A DNA stretch of 64,000 nucleotides from Anaerolineae bacterium (lineage in GTDB: Bacteria > Chloroflexota > Anaerolineae > Anaerolineales > E44-bin32): NCBI GenBank assembly GCA_011174825.1, contig DUEZ01000067.1, positions 20,358 through 84,357 of the forward strand, given 5' to 3'. Under the pieces are notes generated by a model. That model made no database searches, was not told where the DNA came from, and saw only the letters and a program-made list of their open reading frames with translations. The position numbers and the translations under genes were made by a program. This document shows positions 37,162 to 47,522 of this stretch, piece by piece. Within the stretch, counting starts at the first letter, position 1. Every line of letters starts with the position of its first letter.

Positions 37162-39858
37162 CTACGAGTTTTTTGGCAGGATGCCTAGCAAGCGCGCCTT
37201 GGCAACGGCTTCAGTGCGGTTCTTGACCCCCAGCTTGCTGTAGATATTACGGGCGTGCGATTTCACGGTATAAAGCGATAGATGTAGATCTTGAGCAATC
37301 TCCTGGTTGGAATAACCCTCAGCGATAAGCGTCAGGACTTCAACTTCGCGATTGCTGAGCGGTTCAACCAGGTCATCTTGCGAAAGCTGATCAGGTACTA
37401 CAGAAATCGAAAATCCATCGAGTAGTTGATTACAGAAAGAGGCATGTATGCCTCGCAGCGATGCTTGATAGATCAACTGAGCCATGGGTTCCCCCTGGTC
37501 GATGAAGGTGCGGAGATAGCCTTCGGGCGCAGCCAGAGCAAGCGCGCGCGTTAGCATAGCGATGGCCGTATCTTCATCACCCTGCTTTTGGAGAACCAAT
37601 GCTCTTCTACCCAGCGTTCGAATCTCGTATTCGACAGCCCCGGTTTCCTCCGCGATCTTCAATAACCTTTCTAACAGGACTTGAGCATCCGACAATTGGC
37701 CTCCAGTGATTAAAACTTGTGCCAGCACATCATAAGACTGGAAATCCAGGAATCTAATGTGATCGTCGAGGCGTAATCCACAAGATTTCATCCAATCCTC
37801 CGCCATCTGTAAATTCCCGGCGCGTAAGTGAATCTGCGTTTCGAGTGCTGAAGCGAATTTGTATTGAAAGCGTTGTTCAAATGGATATGATTCTTTTAAC
37901 TGACTCAGGTAGTCATTGGCTTGTCTATAGTTTCCATAGGCTTGGTATATTTTCGCGAAATTAAAATATCCCAGACTTATGCTATCGTATGCTCCCCATG
38001 CTTTGGCTAAATCCAACCCGACTTCTGCACATTGCAGGGCCATTTCTAATTCATTGCGTTCGTAATATACGCCGCTCAAGCGAAGTTTGAGATATCCAAG
38101 GATGAATGATTGCATACCGGTTTGATGCTGATAGTTCTCAGCCATCTCAAGCGCTTGCATTCCAGTCTTATAGGATCGATTTAGCTGCCCCATTGTTCTG
38201 TAAATATCAATAAGGCGACTGAGGATCATCACCGAGAGAAGTGTGTCTCCTGCCTCTTCACTGAGGCTAAGCGCATTATTATGAAACTCGAGTGCGCCCT
38301 CAAGATTTCCATCAAATCGATGTGCATTGCCAATAATGAGGAGAGTAAAGCTTCGCATCGATACATCGGTTTCTGGTAAGTCTGTCAGCGCATTTTGGGC
38401 GATTCGGATGCTATGCGTGTAATCTCCTCTTGATCCCGTTATGTAGGATTGGAGCACCTGAATTCTCCCCCTTAGCCGCTTTTGAGTGTTCTCATCGAAA
38501 TCCTGCAAAGTTGATCCGGCTTTATCGAGTAAAGGTTCTGTGGATTTTAAATTCCATGCGTATGCCATTCCCCAAGCCGTTGCCAATGCCAACCAGGGAT
38601 TGTTGCTGAGCGTGTCTTCGGGCAAGGATGCCAATAACCGATTAAGTGTGGACAATTCGGCGGTAGAAACTATGGCCAATAGATGCCCTTCCATCAGCTT
38701 CGCTACCCTCTCAACGTCGCCTCCTAGTAATGAAAGTCTTACAGCTTCAGAGAGCATTTGCCGCTGCTCATGCCAGGAACTGGCGCGTTGGTATAGATCT
38801 GCCACAACGCCACAGTATTCTTGTTTTAGGCGGATGCGCAGTAGGTCGGCAAAGAGATGGTGATAACGATACCAATTTCGCTGATTATCCAGGGGTACAA
38901 GGAAGAGATTGGAACGCTCAAGTTCTTTCAGAATCCCTCGACTATCGTTTCGATCGGTGACAGTATCGCATAACGGTGCGCACAGCCGATCGAGGATCGA
39001 TGTTTGCAGCAGGAAGGTTTGGATATGGTTTGGTTGCCATCGCAAGGCTTCATCGAGGAGATAATCCGCAATGTAGCGATCATCGCCTGCGAAGGTATTC
39101 ACAAATGTAGGTCTGTCCGGGTGGTTTTGAAGGGAAATGGCAGCCAGTTGAAGACCCGCAATCCAGCCTTCGGTTTTATCGGTTAATGTGGTGACATCGG
39201 AAACCGTTAGGTCCAGCCCCATACTTTGATTGAGGAAATTTATAGCTTCCTCAATCGTGAATCGCAGATCTGCGACCCGGATTTCACTCAACTCTCCTCG
39301 CGCTCTCCAATGCGCCAATCGAATTGGTGGATCAGCCCGGCTGGCTATGACCAAATGTATATTCTTAGGGATATTTTCCAGTAAAAAGATGACGGCTTCG
39401 TGAATTTGTTGGTTTTCGATCAGGTGATAATCGTCCAGGACCAGGGAAAAATGACCTTCAAAATCTGAAATCTGGTTGATCAAAGGGATCATAAGCCCTG
39501 AAAATTCATCTTGTGGATGAGATTGATATTCGCTAAGAATTTGATCGTCGGATTCGAAATGGATCGAATCCAAACTGGCAAGGAGGTAAGACAGGAATCG
39601 ATTGATATCATTGTCCTGTTCATCAAGAGAGAGCCAGCAGAATGGCATTTCGCTCTTACTGATCCATTCACTAAGCAGTGTGGTTTTCCCATAACCAGCA
39701 GGTGCGGAGACAAGCGTTAACTTGCGATTCCATCCTTCATTCAACCTCTCAAGTAAACGGGTGCGTGAAACCAGGTTCGAACTTGGATGGGGAATATGAA
39801 GTTTTGTGGTGAGAATTTGAGTTGACATGAAAGAATTTCTAAGCTCGCCGGTTACCAA
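37162..39858 (-). CDS. MalT/LAL-type LuxR-family transcriptional regulator (AAA/NACHT-like + TPR + LuxR HTH)
   Basis: VSAPAGYGKTTLLSEW Walker A; C-terminal LSNREVEVLTLIAEGYSNQEIAQDLHLSLYTVKSHARNIYSKLGVKNRTEAVAKARLLGIL. Confidence 0.94.
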   Translation of the reverse strand: MVTGELRNSFMSTQILTTKLHIPHPSSNLVSRTRLLERLNEGWNRKLTLVSAPAGYGKTTLLSEWISKSEMPFCWLSLDEQDNDINRFLSYLLASLDSIHFESDDQILSEYQSHPQDEFSGLMIPLINQISDFEGHFSLVLDDYHLIENQQIHEAVIFLLENIPKNIHLVIASRADPPIRLAHWRARGELSEIRVADLRFTIEEAINFLNQSMGLDLTVSDVTTLTDKTEGWIAGLQLAAISLQNHPDRPTFVNTFAGDDRYIADYLLDEALRWQPNHIQTFLLQTSILDRLCAPLCDTVTDRNDSRGILKELERSNLFLVPLDNQRNWYRYHHLFADLLRIRLKQEYCGVVADLYQRASSWHEQRQMLSEAVRLSLLGGDVERVAKLMEGHLLAIVSTAELSTLNRLLASLPEDTLSNNPWLALATAWGMAYAWNLKSTEPLLDKAGSTLQDFDENTQKRLRGRIQVLQSYITGSRGDYTHSIRIAQNALTDLPETDVSMRSFTLLIIGNAHRFDGNLEGALEFHNNALSLSEEAGDTLLSVMILSRLIDIYRTMGQLNRSYKTGMQALEMAENYQHQTGMQSFILGYLKLRLSGVYYERNELEMALQCAEVGLDLAKAWGAYDSISLGYFNFAKIYQAYGNYRQANDYLSQLKESYPFEQRFQYKFASALETQIHLRAGNLQMAEDWMKSCGLRLDDHIRFLDFQSYDVLAQVLITGGQLSDAQVLLERLLKIAEETGAVEYEIRTLGRRALVLQKQGDEDTAIAMLTRALALAAPEGYLRTFIDQGEPMAQLIYQASLRGIHASFCNQLLDGFSISVVPDQLSQDDLVEPLSNREVEVLTLIAEGYSNQEIAQDLHLSLYTVKSHARNIYSKLGVKNRTEAVAKARLLGILPKNS

Positions 39859-40074
39859 TGATAATGGTTCTGATTGATCATTGCAGGGTATCTTTCATCC
39901 TCGTTGTGGAAGATATTGGTAACAGCAACATTACTTGTTGATTTTTAGCAGAGTCATTATTATTCTTGATAGATCATTTCATCGCGACTCAAAGCTCCGT
40001 TGTTTTTTTAAAACACCAAAAGTTGGGGCAGGCAATGAGGGATGTATCCAATTCCGCCAACTTGAAATGTAAGG

Positions 40075-41589
40075 GTGAGGCAACATCAGTTCTATGTGCA
40101 TCAACATGTGTTTAATGAGGGAAATATGTCAGCTTTGTATATTCGTCAAAACACGATGAACAAGGTCGTGCTACTGGTGATGAGCGCATTGCTCTTCAGC
40201 GCCTGCTCGCCCGTTCAGGAGAAGCCCGCGACGGGGACGCCCCTCAGAGGTGTGTCCCTTCACACGCCTTCTCCCACTTTTCGCTCAGGTTCTGAAACGG
40301 CAACGATTACACCGACATCACCCACCCAGATGATCCTGCGCGTACCGCAGGATCACGTGTCGATTCAGGGTGCTATTGACGCAGCGCGCGAAGGGGACAT
40401 CGTCATCGTTTTACCAGGGACTTACCAGGAGAACATCGATTTTGATGGGAAAGATATCACCCTGCAAAGTATGGACCCTGATGACCCTGAGATCGTGGCC
40501 ACAACGATCATCGATGGGGGTAGAAATGGCAGCGTCGTCACCTTTCAGAGCGGAGAGACGGTCAGGGCTAAATTGACCGGCTTCACCATCACCAATGGCA
40601 GTGGCAACCTGTACTTGCGGAGCCAGGCAGAGGTGATCGTCGCCTGTGGTGGGGGTATCTTTGGTTCGGGTGAAGAGCGGCGTTATTGTGGTGGGGGCAT
40701 CGTGGTGGATGGATCATGGCCGACCATCGAAAACAATGTCATCCGTGGGAATGCCGTCCAACATGGTGGGGGAGGGATCTTTGTCGCCTCCAGAGCCTTC
40801 CCGACCATCCGGGGCAACACCATCCGAGAAAACCAAGCCGCAGGGGGGGCAGGCATTCATGTGGTTTACGAATCCTGGCCGATCATCGAGGGCAACCTGA
40901 TCCGCGACAATAAAGCTAACTACCCAGGCGGCGGTTTACTGGTGGAGATAGGGTCTGCACCCAAAATTGAGGCTAACACGATCCGTGACAATGAAGCCGT
41001 GGTTGGCGCGGGGATAATGGTATTTAATCATGCCTCACCCGCAATCAGGGACAACGAAATCATTGATAACGTAAGTGGACAAGGTGGGGGCGCTATCTTT
41101 GTGGGGGTAGGATCTTCGCTGACAATTGAAAACAATACCATTCGAGGGAACCGAGCCAGTATCGGCGCTGGCATCTTTATGGAGATCGCATCCGAGTTGA
41201 TGATTACGGGTAATACCTTCACCGAAAATGTGGCATTTTTCAGCGGAGGTGGCATCGATTTGCCAGATGATTGCATAGCAACGGTGGATGGTAACACCTT
41301 TATCGGTAACCGGGCGGAGTTAGGGGGAGCCATCATGATCCACGGAGGTAACTCTTCATTCGTTGAAAACAATATCTTTCGCGAAAATCAGGCGAGATTA
41401 GGTGGTGCAATATATGCATCAAGAATGGCAACATTCCCAGTTGCTACAAACGAGTTTCATCTGAATATCGCCTCGGAAGTCGGTGGTGCGATCTGGATGT
41501 CGAACGATTCCACGCCGATCCTAAGGACGCCGGATGACAACACCTACGATCAAAACCAGCCAGACGATGTGTTCATCTCGGATGAATGA
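40075..41589 (+). CDS. right-handed parallel beta-helix repeat lipoprotein (pectate-lyase-like fold)
   Basis: Lipobox LFSACSPV; DHVSIQGAIDAAREGDIVIVLPGTYQENIDF and repeated GNTIRENxAxxGAGIxV rungs. Confidence 0.88.
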   Translation: MRQHQFYVHQHVFNEGNMSALYIRQNTMNKVVLLVMSALLFSACSPVQEKPATGTPLRGVSLHTPSPTFRSGSETATITPTSPTQMILRVPQDHVSIQGAIDAAREGDIVIVLPGTYQENIDFDGKDITLQSMDPDDPEIVATTIIDGGRNGSVVTFQSGETVRAKLTGFTITNGSGNLYLRSQAEVIVACGGGIFGSGEERRYCGGGIVVDGSWPTIENNVIRGNAVQHGGGGIFVASRAFPTIRGNTIRENQAAGGAGIHVVYESWPIIEGNLIRDNKANYPGGGLLVEIGSAPKIEANTIRDNEAVVGAGIMVFNHASPAIRDNEIIDNVSGQGGGAIFVGVGSSLTIENNTIRGNRASIGAGIFMEIASELMITGNTFTENVAFFSGGGIDLPDDCIATVDGNTFIGNRAELGGAIMIHGGNSSFVENNIFRENQARLGGAIYASRMATFPVATNEFHLNIASEVGGAIWMSNDSTPILRTPDDNTYDQNQPDDVFISDE

Positions 41590-41639
41590 AGTCCAGCCGA
41601 TATTTCCTACGTTGACTTCTTTGACCGGTTCAGTATAAT

Positions 41640-41925
41640 GGTTTCAACATCGGAATAAACGACGCGACGACCGGGACGAGTAAGCGGTGCTTGGATCCGA
41701 CAGGGAGAGGGGATCAAGAGCTGAGAATCCCCTACGAAATCCACCCGCTGAAAACCACCCACGAGCGTGAACCGGAAAAGTTCTTGAAGGTCAAGGACTG
41801 AGTAAGGGGATCGGGTCAGCTCCGTTAACAGCTGTCAGAGATGGCTGGTATTCCAGTTAATCTGGGTGGAACCGCGTGAGTATTGGCTCTCGCCCCAGAA
41901 GGGCGAGAGTTGCTTGTTTAAAGAT
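41640..41925 (+). promoter_or_regulatory. T-box leader (tRNA-sensing riboswitch) upstream of thrS
   Basis: CTGGGTGGAACCGCG T-box core at 41862-41876, then CTCTCGCCC-cagaa-GGGCGAGAG hairpin at 41887-41909, ahead of threonyl-tRNA synthetase. Confidence 0.85.
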
Positions 41926-41947
41926 ATACAGCCAAGGAGGTGTAATT

Positions 41948-43741
41948 ATGGCTGCTGAAAAACGTGAAAGGTACGAGGAGTCGGAGATTTATCGCATCCG
42001 GCATTCGGCGGCGCACGTCATGGCCCAGGCGGTGATGGAGATGTTTCCCGGTGAGGCCAAGATCGCCATTGGGCCGCCGATCGAGGACGGTTTCTACTAT
42101 GACTTTGATCTACCTCGACCATTAACCCCTGAAGACCTTGAGGTGATCGAGAATCGAATGCGTGAGATCATCGCCGGCGATTACCGTTATGAGCGAGACG
42201 TGCTCTCGGCGGATAGAGCGCGCGAGTTGTTCGCTGACCAACCCTACAAGATCGAGTTGATCGAAGGGTTAGAGAGTGGGGGCACAGACGAGTATGGCGA
42301 GCCGATTGAGGGCCCGGTGGAAATATCCATTTTCACGCACGACACATTCACGGATCTCTGTCGCGGCCCCCATGTCGAGGACACGAGTAAAATCAACCCA
42401 GATGCGGTCAAACTTCTCAACGTCGCTGGAGCCTATTGGAGAGGCGACGAACGACGACCCATGCTGCAGCGTATTTATGGGACAGCGTGGAAGACGGCAG
42501 AGGAACTGGAGCAATACCTCTGGAGACTCGACGAGGCTCGAAGGCGGGATCATCGACGATTGGGGAAGGAGCTGGATCTCTACAGTATCAGCGATGCGGT
42601 CGGTCCTGGCTTGATCCTCTGGCACCCCAAGGGTGGAATGGTGCGCAAGATCGCTGAGGACTACTGTCGTGCCCAACACTTGGAGGCCGGATACGAATTC
42701 GTCTACTCACCGCACATCGGAAAGGCGAATTTGTGGGAGAAGAGTGGTCACTTGGATTGGTATCAGGAGGGCATGTTCGCTCCGTTGGACATTGAGGGCC
42801 AGCAGTACTACATCAAACCGATGAACTGTCCCTTCCACGTAGAGATTTATAAGAGCCGAACGCGTTCCTACCGGGACCTGCCGCTGCGGTATGCTGAGTG
42901 GGGTACGGTTTATCGGTATGAACGGAGTGGTGTGCTTCATGGTTTGTTGCGCGTACGGGGCTTCACGCAGGATGACGCCCATCACTTCTGCCGACCGGAT
43001 CAGATGCCCGAAGAGATCGACATGGCCTTACAATTTAGCCTGAGTATCCTGAGAGCATTTGGTTTTGAGGACTTCTATGCGTACCTGTCGACGCGCAATC
43101 CAGAGAAATTTGCCGGAGAGCCAGAAGAATGGGACGCACCGACGGAAGCTTTGCGCGCGTCACTCGAGCGAGCCAAGCTCCCCTATCAGATCGATGAAGG
43201 CCAGGCGGTGTTCTACGGACCCAAAATCGATCTTAAGCTCAAGGATGCGTTAAACCGCGAGTGGCAACTCTCTACGATCCAATTCGACTTCATCCTTCCG
43301 GAGCGCCTGGATCTCACGTACGTTGGCGAGGACGGTAAAGAACATAGACCCTACATGATCCACCGCGCGTTGGTAGGATCCATGGAGCGCTTTATGGGGG
43401 CACTCATTGAGCACCATGCAGGGGCTTTCCCGGTTTGGTTGTCACCAGTTCAAGCCATCCTGATCCCAATTGCCGATCGCCACGTCGACTACGCAAACTC
43501 GGTAGGCGATCAGCTGAAGAAAGCGGGTTTGAGGATCGATGTCGACGAGCGCAGCGAACGCATGAATGCCAAAATCCGTGATGCTCAGCTCCAGAAGGTG
43601 CCTTATATGCTGATTATCGGGGATCAGGAAGTCGAAACGGGAGCCGTCGCCGTCCGTCTTAGGTCGGGCGAGGATTTAGGTGCGATGCCCATCGAGGATT
43701 TCCTTCGTCACGCCGAGGAAGACATCCAAGCTAAGCGATAG
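41948..43741 (+). CDS. thrS: threonyl-tRNA synthetase (appears to lack an N-terminal TGS domain)
   Basis: YRIRHSAAHVMAQAVMEMFPGEAKIAIGPPIEDGFYYDF; MNCPFHVEIYK; class II catalytic and anticodon-binding domains; preceded by the T-box. Confidence 0.95.
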   Translation: MAAEKRERYEESEIYRIRHSAAHVMAQAVMEMFPGEAKIAIGPPIEDGFYYDFDLPRPLTPEDLEVIENRMREIIAGDYRYERDVLSADRARELFADQPYKIELIEGLESGGTDEYGEPIEGPVEISIFTHDTFTDLCRGPHVEDTSKINPDAVKLLNVAGAYWRGDERRPMLQRIYGTAWKTAEELEQYLWRLDEARRRDHRRLGKELDLYSISDAVGPGLILWHPKGGMVRKIAEDYCRAQHLEAGYEFVYSPHIGKANLWEKSGHLDWYQEGMFAPLDIEGQQYYIKPMNCPFHVEIYKSRTRSYRDLPLRYAEWGTVYRYERSGVLHGLLRVRGFTQDDAHHFCRPDQMPEEIDMALQFSLSILRAFGFEDFYAYLSTRNPEKFAGEPEEWDAPTEALRASLERAKLPYQIDEGQAVFYGPKIDLKLKDALNREWQLSTIQFDFILPERLDLTYVGEDGKEHRPYMIHRALVGSMERFMGALIEHHAGAFPVWLSPVQAILIPIADRHVDYANSVGDQLKKAGLRIDVDERSERMNAKIRDAQLQKVPYMLIIGDQEVETGAVAVRLRSGEDLGAMPIEDFLRHAEEDIQAKR

Positions 43742-43761
43742 CGCTTGACATCGGAGAAAAG

Positions 43762-43789
43762 GTAGGGGCGGTTCGCGAACCGCCCCTAC
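43762..43789. repeat. 28-nt perfect palindrome downstream of thrS
   Basis: GTAGGGGCGGTTCGCGAACCGCCCCTAC. Confidence 0.8.
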
Positions 43790-44007
43790 AGCGTTGGGGG
43801 TCATGTTTCAATGCATGGAGGGGCAATTCACCGTTCGTGCCGCGAGAACCAGCCAGGGTGCGAGACGGTATGAACCGCCCTACTTTTACCTGTTCTACGA
43901 GAGAGACTAGCTCAAAAGGGCTATGCTGAAAGGTGTGTAAGGTTGCTGACAGAGCGCTAAGGGATGGCTATAATACAAACCTATCGAGGTATTTGCGGAG
44001 ATTGCAT

Positions 44008-45150
44008 ATGTTTCTACGATTGATTGGGATGGTACTGGGATTGTTGATCGTTGCCACAACTTCGCTCGTTGAGGCAAAACCCTCTATTGAACAGTTAGGG
44101 GTGCTTTGTCCGTCTCGACTTCAACTCCGCCACCCACAACTCTGTTCAAGGGGTGGCGCGCGTGAAGAGCTGACACGGCTTGCGATTGAAGGTTATTACC
44201 CCCAACGACCACTGCCTACTTACAGCATAGATCCTGAGTTAGGAAATGTGCCTTATTTCTATCTGAGATCGACGAGAGAAGATGGCACGCATGTCTATGG
44301 CAACTACCAGGATGCACTTAACGAGGAAAACCCGGCCTGGACCGTTGAACCAGGTTTTGTGTTCTTTTCGTGGATCGATCGCTTTGATGAGAACGGGAAG
44401 ATCGTTTACATGATAACCCCGGGGGCTTACGTCAATGGAGATGGCCTCAGCCGTATTTCCCTACCAAATTTCCATGGCGTAGCTTTACGTCAGACTCCGG
44501 ATAGACCTTTTGCCTGGGTGTTGGCATCCACGCGAACAGTCAGTGAACCAGGTTTTGGCAAACCTCTTACCAACCACTGGGTGAACCGCTATGAAACGGT
44601 CTGGATTTACGATGTCGAGCGGGTGGGGAATTTAGATTGGTATCAGATAGGACCTGACGAGTGGCTTGAACAGCGGTTGCTCGCCGTGGTCAATCCGGAT
44701 CCGACGGTACCTGAAGGGGTTGAGGATAATCGCTGGATCTCAATCGATCTGTACGAGCAAACCTTGATGGTGTATGAGGATGGTCAGTTGGTGTACGCCA
44801 CCCTCGTCTCAAGTGGATTGAAAGGTTGGTGGACCCAGCCAGGCGTGTTCCAGGTGTATACGAAATTAGATGGCGACCGCATGATGGGTGCTTTTGAAGT
44901 GGATCGCTCTGATTATTATTATTTGGAAGACGTGCCCTGGACACTCTATTATGACAAAGCGCGGGCGCTGCATGGTGCCTATTGGCATAACGGCTTCGGC
45001 TACCCCCGATCCCACGGCTGTGTCAACCTGTCCCTTATTGATGCACATTGGCTCTTCAATTGGGCGGAGGAGGGCACCTGGGTGTACGTCTTCGATCCGT
45101 CAGGTGAGACCCCAACCGACGTTGAGCAATATGGTGTCGGAGGGGCGTGA
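44008..45150 (+). CDS. L,D-transpeptidase (YkuD domain), secreted
   Basis: Signal peptide; RWISIDLYEQTLMVYEDGQLVYATLVSSG...GFGYPRSHGCVNLSLIDAHWLFNW. Confidence 0.9.
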   Translation: MFLRLIGMVLGLLIVATTSLVEAKPSIEQLGVLCPSRLQLRHPQLCSRGGAREELTRLAIEGYYPQRPLPTYSIDPELGNVPYFYLRSTREDGTHVYGNYQDALNEENPAWTVEPGFVFFSWIDRFDENGKIVYMITPGAYVNGDGLSRISLPNFHGVALRQTPDRPFAWVLASTRTVSEPGFGKPLTNHWVNRYETVWIYDVERVGNLDWYQIGPDEWLEQRLLAVVNPDPTVPEGVEDNRWISIDLYEQTLMVYEDGQLVYATLVSSGLKGWWTQPGVFQVYTKLDGDRMMGAFEVDRSDYYYLEDVPWTLYYDKARALHGAYWHNGFGYPRSHGCVNLSLIDAHWLFNWAEEGTWVYVFDPSGETPTDVEQYGVGGA

Positions 45151-45384
45151 TCAGGTTTTCTTCACGTGGTTGGTTTTTTCAGTGAATTCATGTTGACATT
45201 TCAACCTCAAGTTGCTCTAATAAGATGCAAAGGGGGTTTGTGCATTCGAAGATAGCTATGTTATCAGGAGAGTCGACCTTTAGGGGGAAGCTCCCACATA
45301 TAGCCACCTTGGTTGGTCATACCGCTTTCCTTGGGGGATTCTAGGACCAAAGTACTCTGCGCATAGTCGCTTGCCCCATCTACA

Positions 45385-45801
45385 ATGAAGTCAGTTAAAA
45401 CCGGTGGTGTACTAAGCAGAATTTGGAGACGTGGCGTTATGTATGCCGATAACGAACTACTTTTCCCACCTTATGTCGTCCCACGCTTGAGAAACTCCAA
45501 AGGTGAAACCTGGCAGAAGTTGGTTGACCGGGTCGCGCTTTTAACGCAAGATGATCCAGAAAGTCTCGCGTTCTCGCTGATGATGATCCATCTGAACGGA
45601 TGCCTTAGATGCGAGACGGACTCCTACCGGGCGATGCGCGGTTGTACAGCTTGTGCCCGGCAATCATTGCGGCGTTATAAAGAACCGGACCAGGAACTTA
45701 TGGAGCGTTATAAGCTTGCCCTTGATGAGATCCAAGCTTATCTCCATGCCGAACCGGTTGAGCATGTTTTGGAACGAGCCCCATCGGCTAAAGCGGCCTG
45801 A
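45385..45801 (+). CDS. hypothetical protein with CxxC-x(n)-CxxC cluster
   Basis: GCLRCETDSYRAMRGCTACARQSLRRY; start could be M at 45439. Confidence 0.55.
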   Translation: MKSVKTGGVLSRIWRRGVMYADNELLFPPYVVPRLRNSKGETWQKLVDRVALLTQDDPESLAFSLMMIHLNGCLRCETDSYRAMRGCTACARQSLRRYKEPDQELMERYKLALDEIQAYLHAEPVEHVLERAPSAKAA

Positions 45802-45926
45802 GATTTTTTTAATTCGTGTTTGGACTATTGGGCGCCAGATGGCGCCCTTTTTGATTATCACGGGATCTATCTTATTCGTTTTAATGGGATGCTGGGTACA
45901 AGAGCGAGATCTCCGATCTGTATCCC

Positions 45927-45957
45927 ACATCCCTAATCCCCAATCCCTGATCCCTAA
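45927..45957. repeat. dispersed repeat family C, second copy
   Basis: acatccctaatccccaatccctgatccctaa, matching 19706-19731. Confidence 0.7.
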
Positions 45958-46043
45958 CATCAGACCTTCCAAGCCACCAAGTGATCTTCGCTTTTCCAAT
46001 GAGTGCGATAGAATAGGGGACAAGTGAGTGAGGAGGGCTTCCT

Positions 46044-47441
46044 ATGTCAGAAAACGACGTCATTGTAATTGGAGCAGGACCCGGTGGGTATGTTTGTGCG
46101 ATCCGCGCAGCTCAACTTGGCAGAAAGGTGGCCATTGTTGAGAAGAAGTGGCTGGGTGGTGTCTGCTTGAATGTTGGCTGTATTCCGACCAAAGCCCTGC
46201 TTAAAAACGCTGAAATCGCTCATATTCTGCGCAACGGGGGTAAGGAGTTTGGTTTTGAGATCCAGGATTTAAAGCTCGACTACAACGCAGCTGTACAACG
46301 CAGCCGGCGTGTGGCGGATCGTCTGACGAAGGGCGTCGCTTTCTTGATGAGGAAAAACCAAATCGATGTCCACATGGGATCGGCGGTGTTTGCGGATGCG
46401 AATACGATCACTGTAACGAGTGATGATGGCAACATGAGAGATTTATCAGCAAGCGACATCGTAATCGCCACAGGCGCTTCGCCAATGAAGATTCCCGGTG
46501 TGGAGGTTGACGGAAAGCGCGTAGTTACCTATGAGGAGGCCATCCTTCAGGAGCAGCTTCCTAAGTCGGTCGTGATTATTGGTGCTGGCCCAATTGGGCT
46601 TGAGTTTGCCACAATTTGGAACCGTTATGGCGTAGAAGTGACGTTGGTCGAGATGCTGCCACGTATTGCACCACTAGAAGATGAAGAGGTCAGTGAGGAA
46701 TTGGCCAAGGTATTTGGTAAACAGGGGATTCGGATCTTGACAAGCACGAAAGTAGTCGGCACCGAATCATTGAAGACAAAAGTAAAAGTGAATGTTTCAG
46801 GTCCTGAAGGCGACCAGACACTTGATGCGGAGCAGGTATTGGTAGCAGTTGGTTTCAAGGCCAACACTGAAGGGCTGAGTTTGGAAGGGATTGGCGTGCA
46901 GCTGGGTAATGCTGGGGCTATCGTGGTCGACGATCGCATGGCGACGAACATCCCTGGTGTGTGGGCTATTGGAGACGTTACAGGCAAGTTGATGCTGGCA
47001 CATGTCGCTACGGCTATGGGGATCGTATGCGCGGAAAATATCGCTGGCGCCGAGACAATGAAGTTGGATTACGAGATGTTGCCGCGCGGGATATTCTGCC
47101 ACCCACAGGTCGCCTCCTTTGGTCTAACAGAAGCACAGGCCAAGGACCGAGGGTACGAGGTGACCTTAGGTCGTTTTCCTTTCCGAGCAAGCGGGAAGGC
47201 GCTTGGCTTGGGCGATTACGACGGCTGGGCTAAACTAGTGGTTGATGCGAAGTATGGAGAGATCCTGGGTGCTCATTTGATCGGCCCAGAAGTGACTGAG
47301 TTGCTATCAGAGATCACGCTAGCGCAGTTGATGGAGCTAACCCCGGCTGAAATCGCCCGAAATGTTCATATCCATCCGACATTGAGCGAGGTGATTATGG
47401 AAGCCGCGCATAACGCTGAAGGACATGCGATCCACATATAA
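46044..47441 (+). CDS. lpdA: dihydrolipoyl dehydrogenase
   Basis: VIVIGAGPGGYVCAIRAAQLG...GGVCLNVGCIPTKALL redox disulfide; C-terminal HIHPTLSEVIMEAA. Confidence 0.94.
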   Translation: MSENDVIVIGAGPGGYVCAIRAAQLGRKVAIVEKKWLGGVCLNVGCIPTKALLKNAEIAHILRNGGKEFGFEIQDLKLDYNAAVQRSRRVADRLTKGVAFLMRKNQIDVHMGSAVFADANTITVTSDDGNMRDLSASDIVIATGASPMKIPGVEVDGKRVVTYEEAILQEQLPKSVVIIGAGPIGLEFATIWNRYGVEVTLVEMLPRIAPLEDEEVSEELAKVFGKQGIRILTSTKVVGTESLKTKVKVNVSGPEGDQTLDAEQVLVAVGFKANTEGLSLEGIGVQLGNAGAIVVDDRMATNIPGVWAIGDVTGKLMLAHVATAMGIVCAENIAGAETMKLDYEMLPRGIFCHPQVASFGLTEAQAKDRGYEVTLGRFPFRASGKALGLGDYDGWAKLVVDAKYGEILGAHLIGPEVTELLSEITLAQLMELTPAEIARNVHIHPTLSEVIMEAAHNAEGHAIHI

Positions 47442-47522
47442 AGCCAGGAACTCGTTTGTTCTTGGGATGCACTGTCGTATTCAGATAGTGGAACCTATGC
47501 GGATCGTCGATGGAGGAAATCG

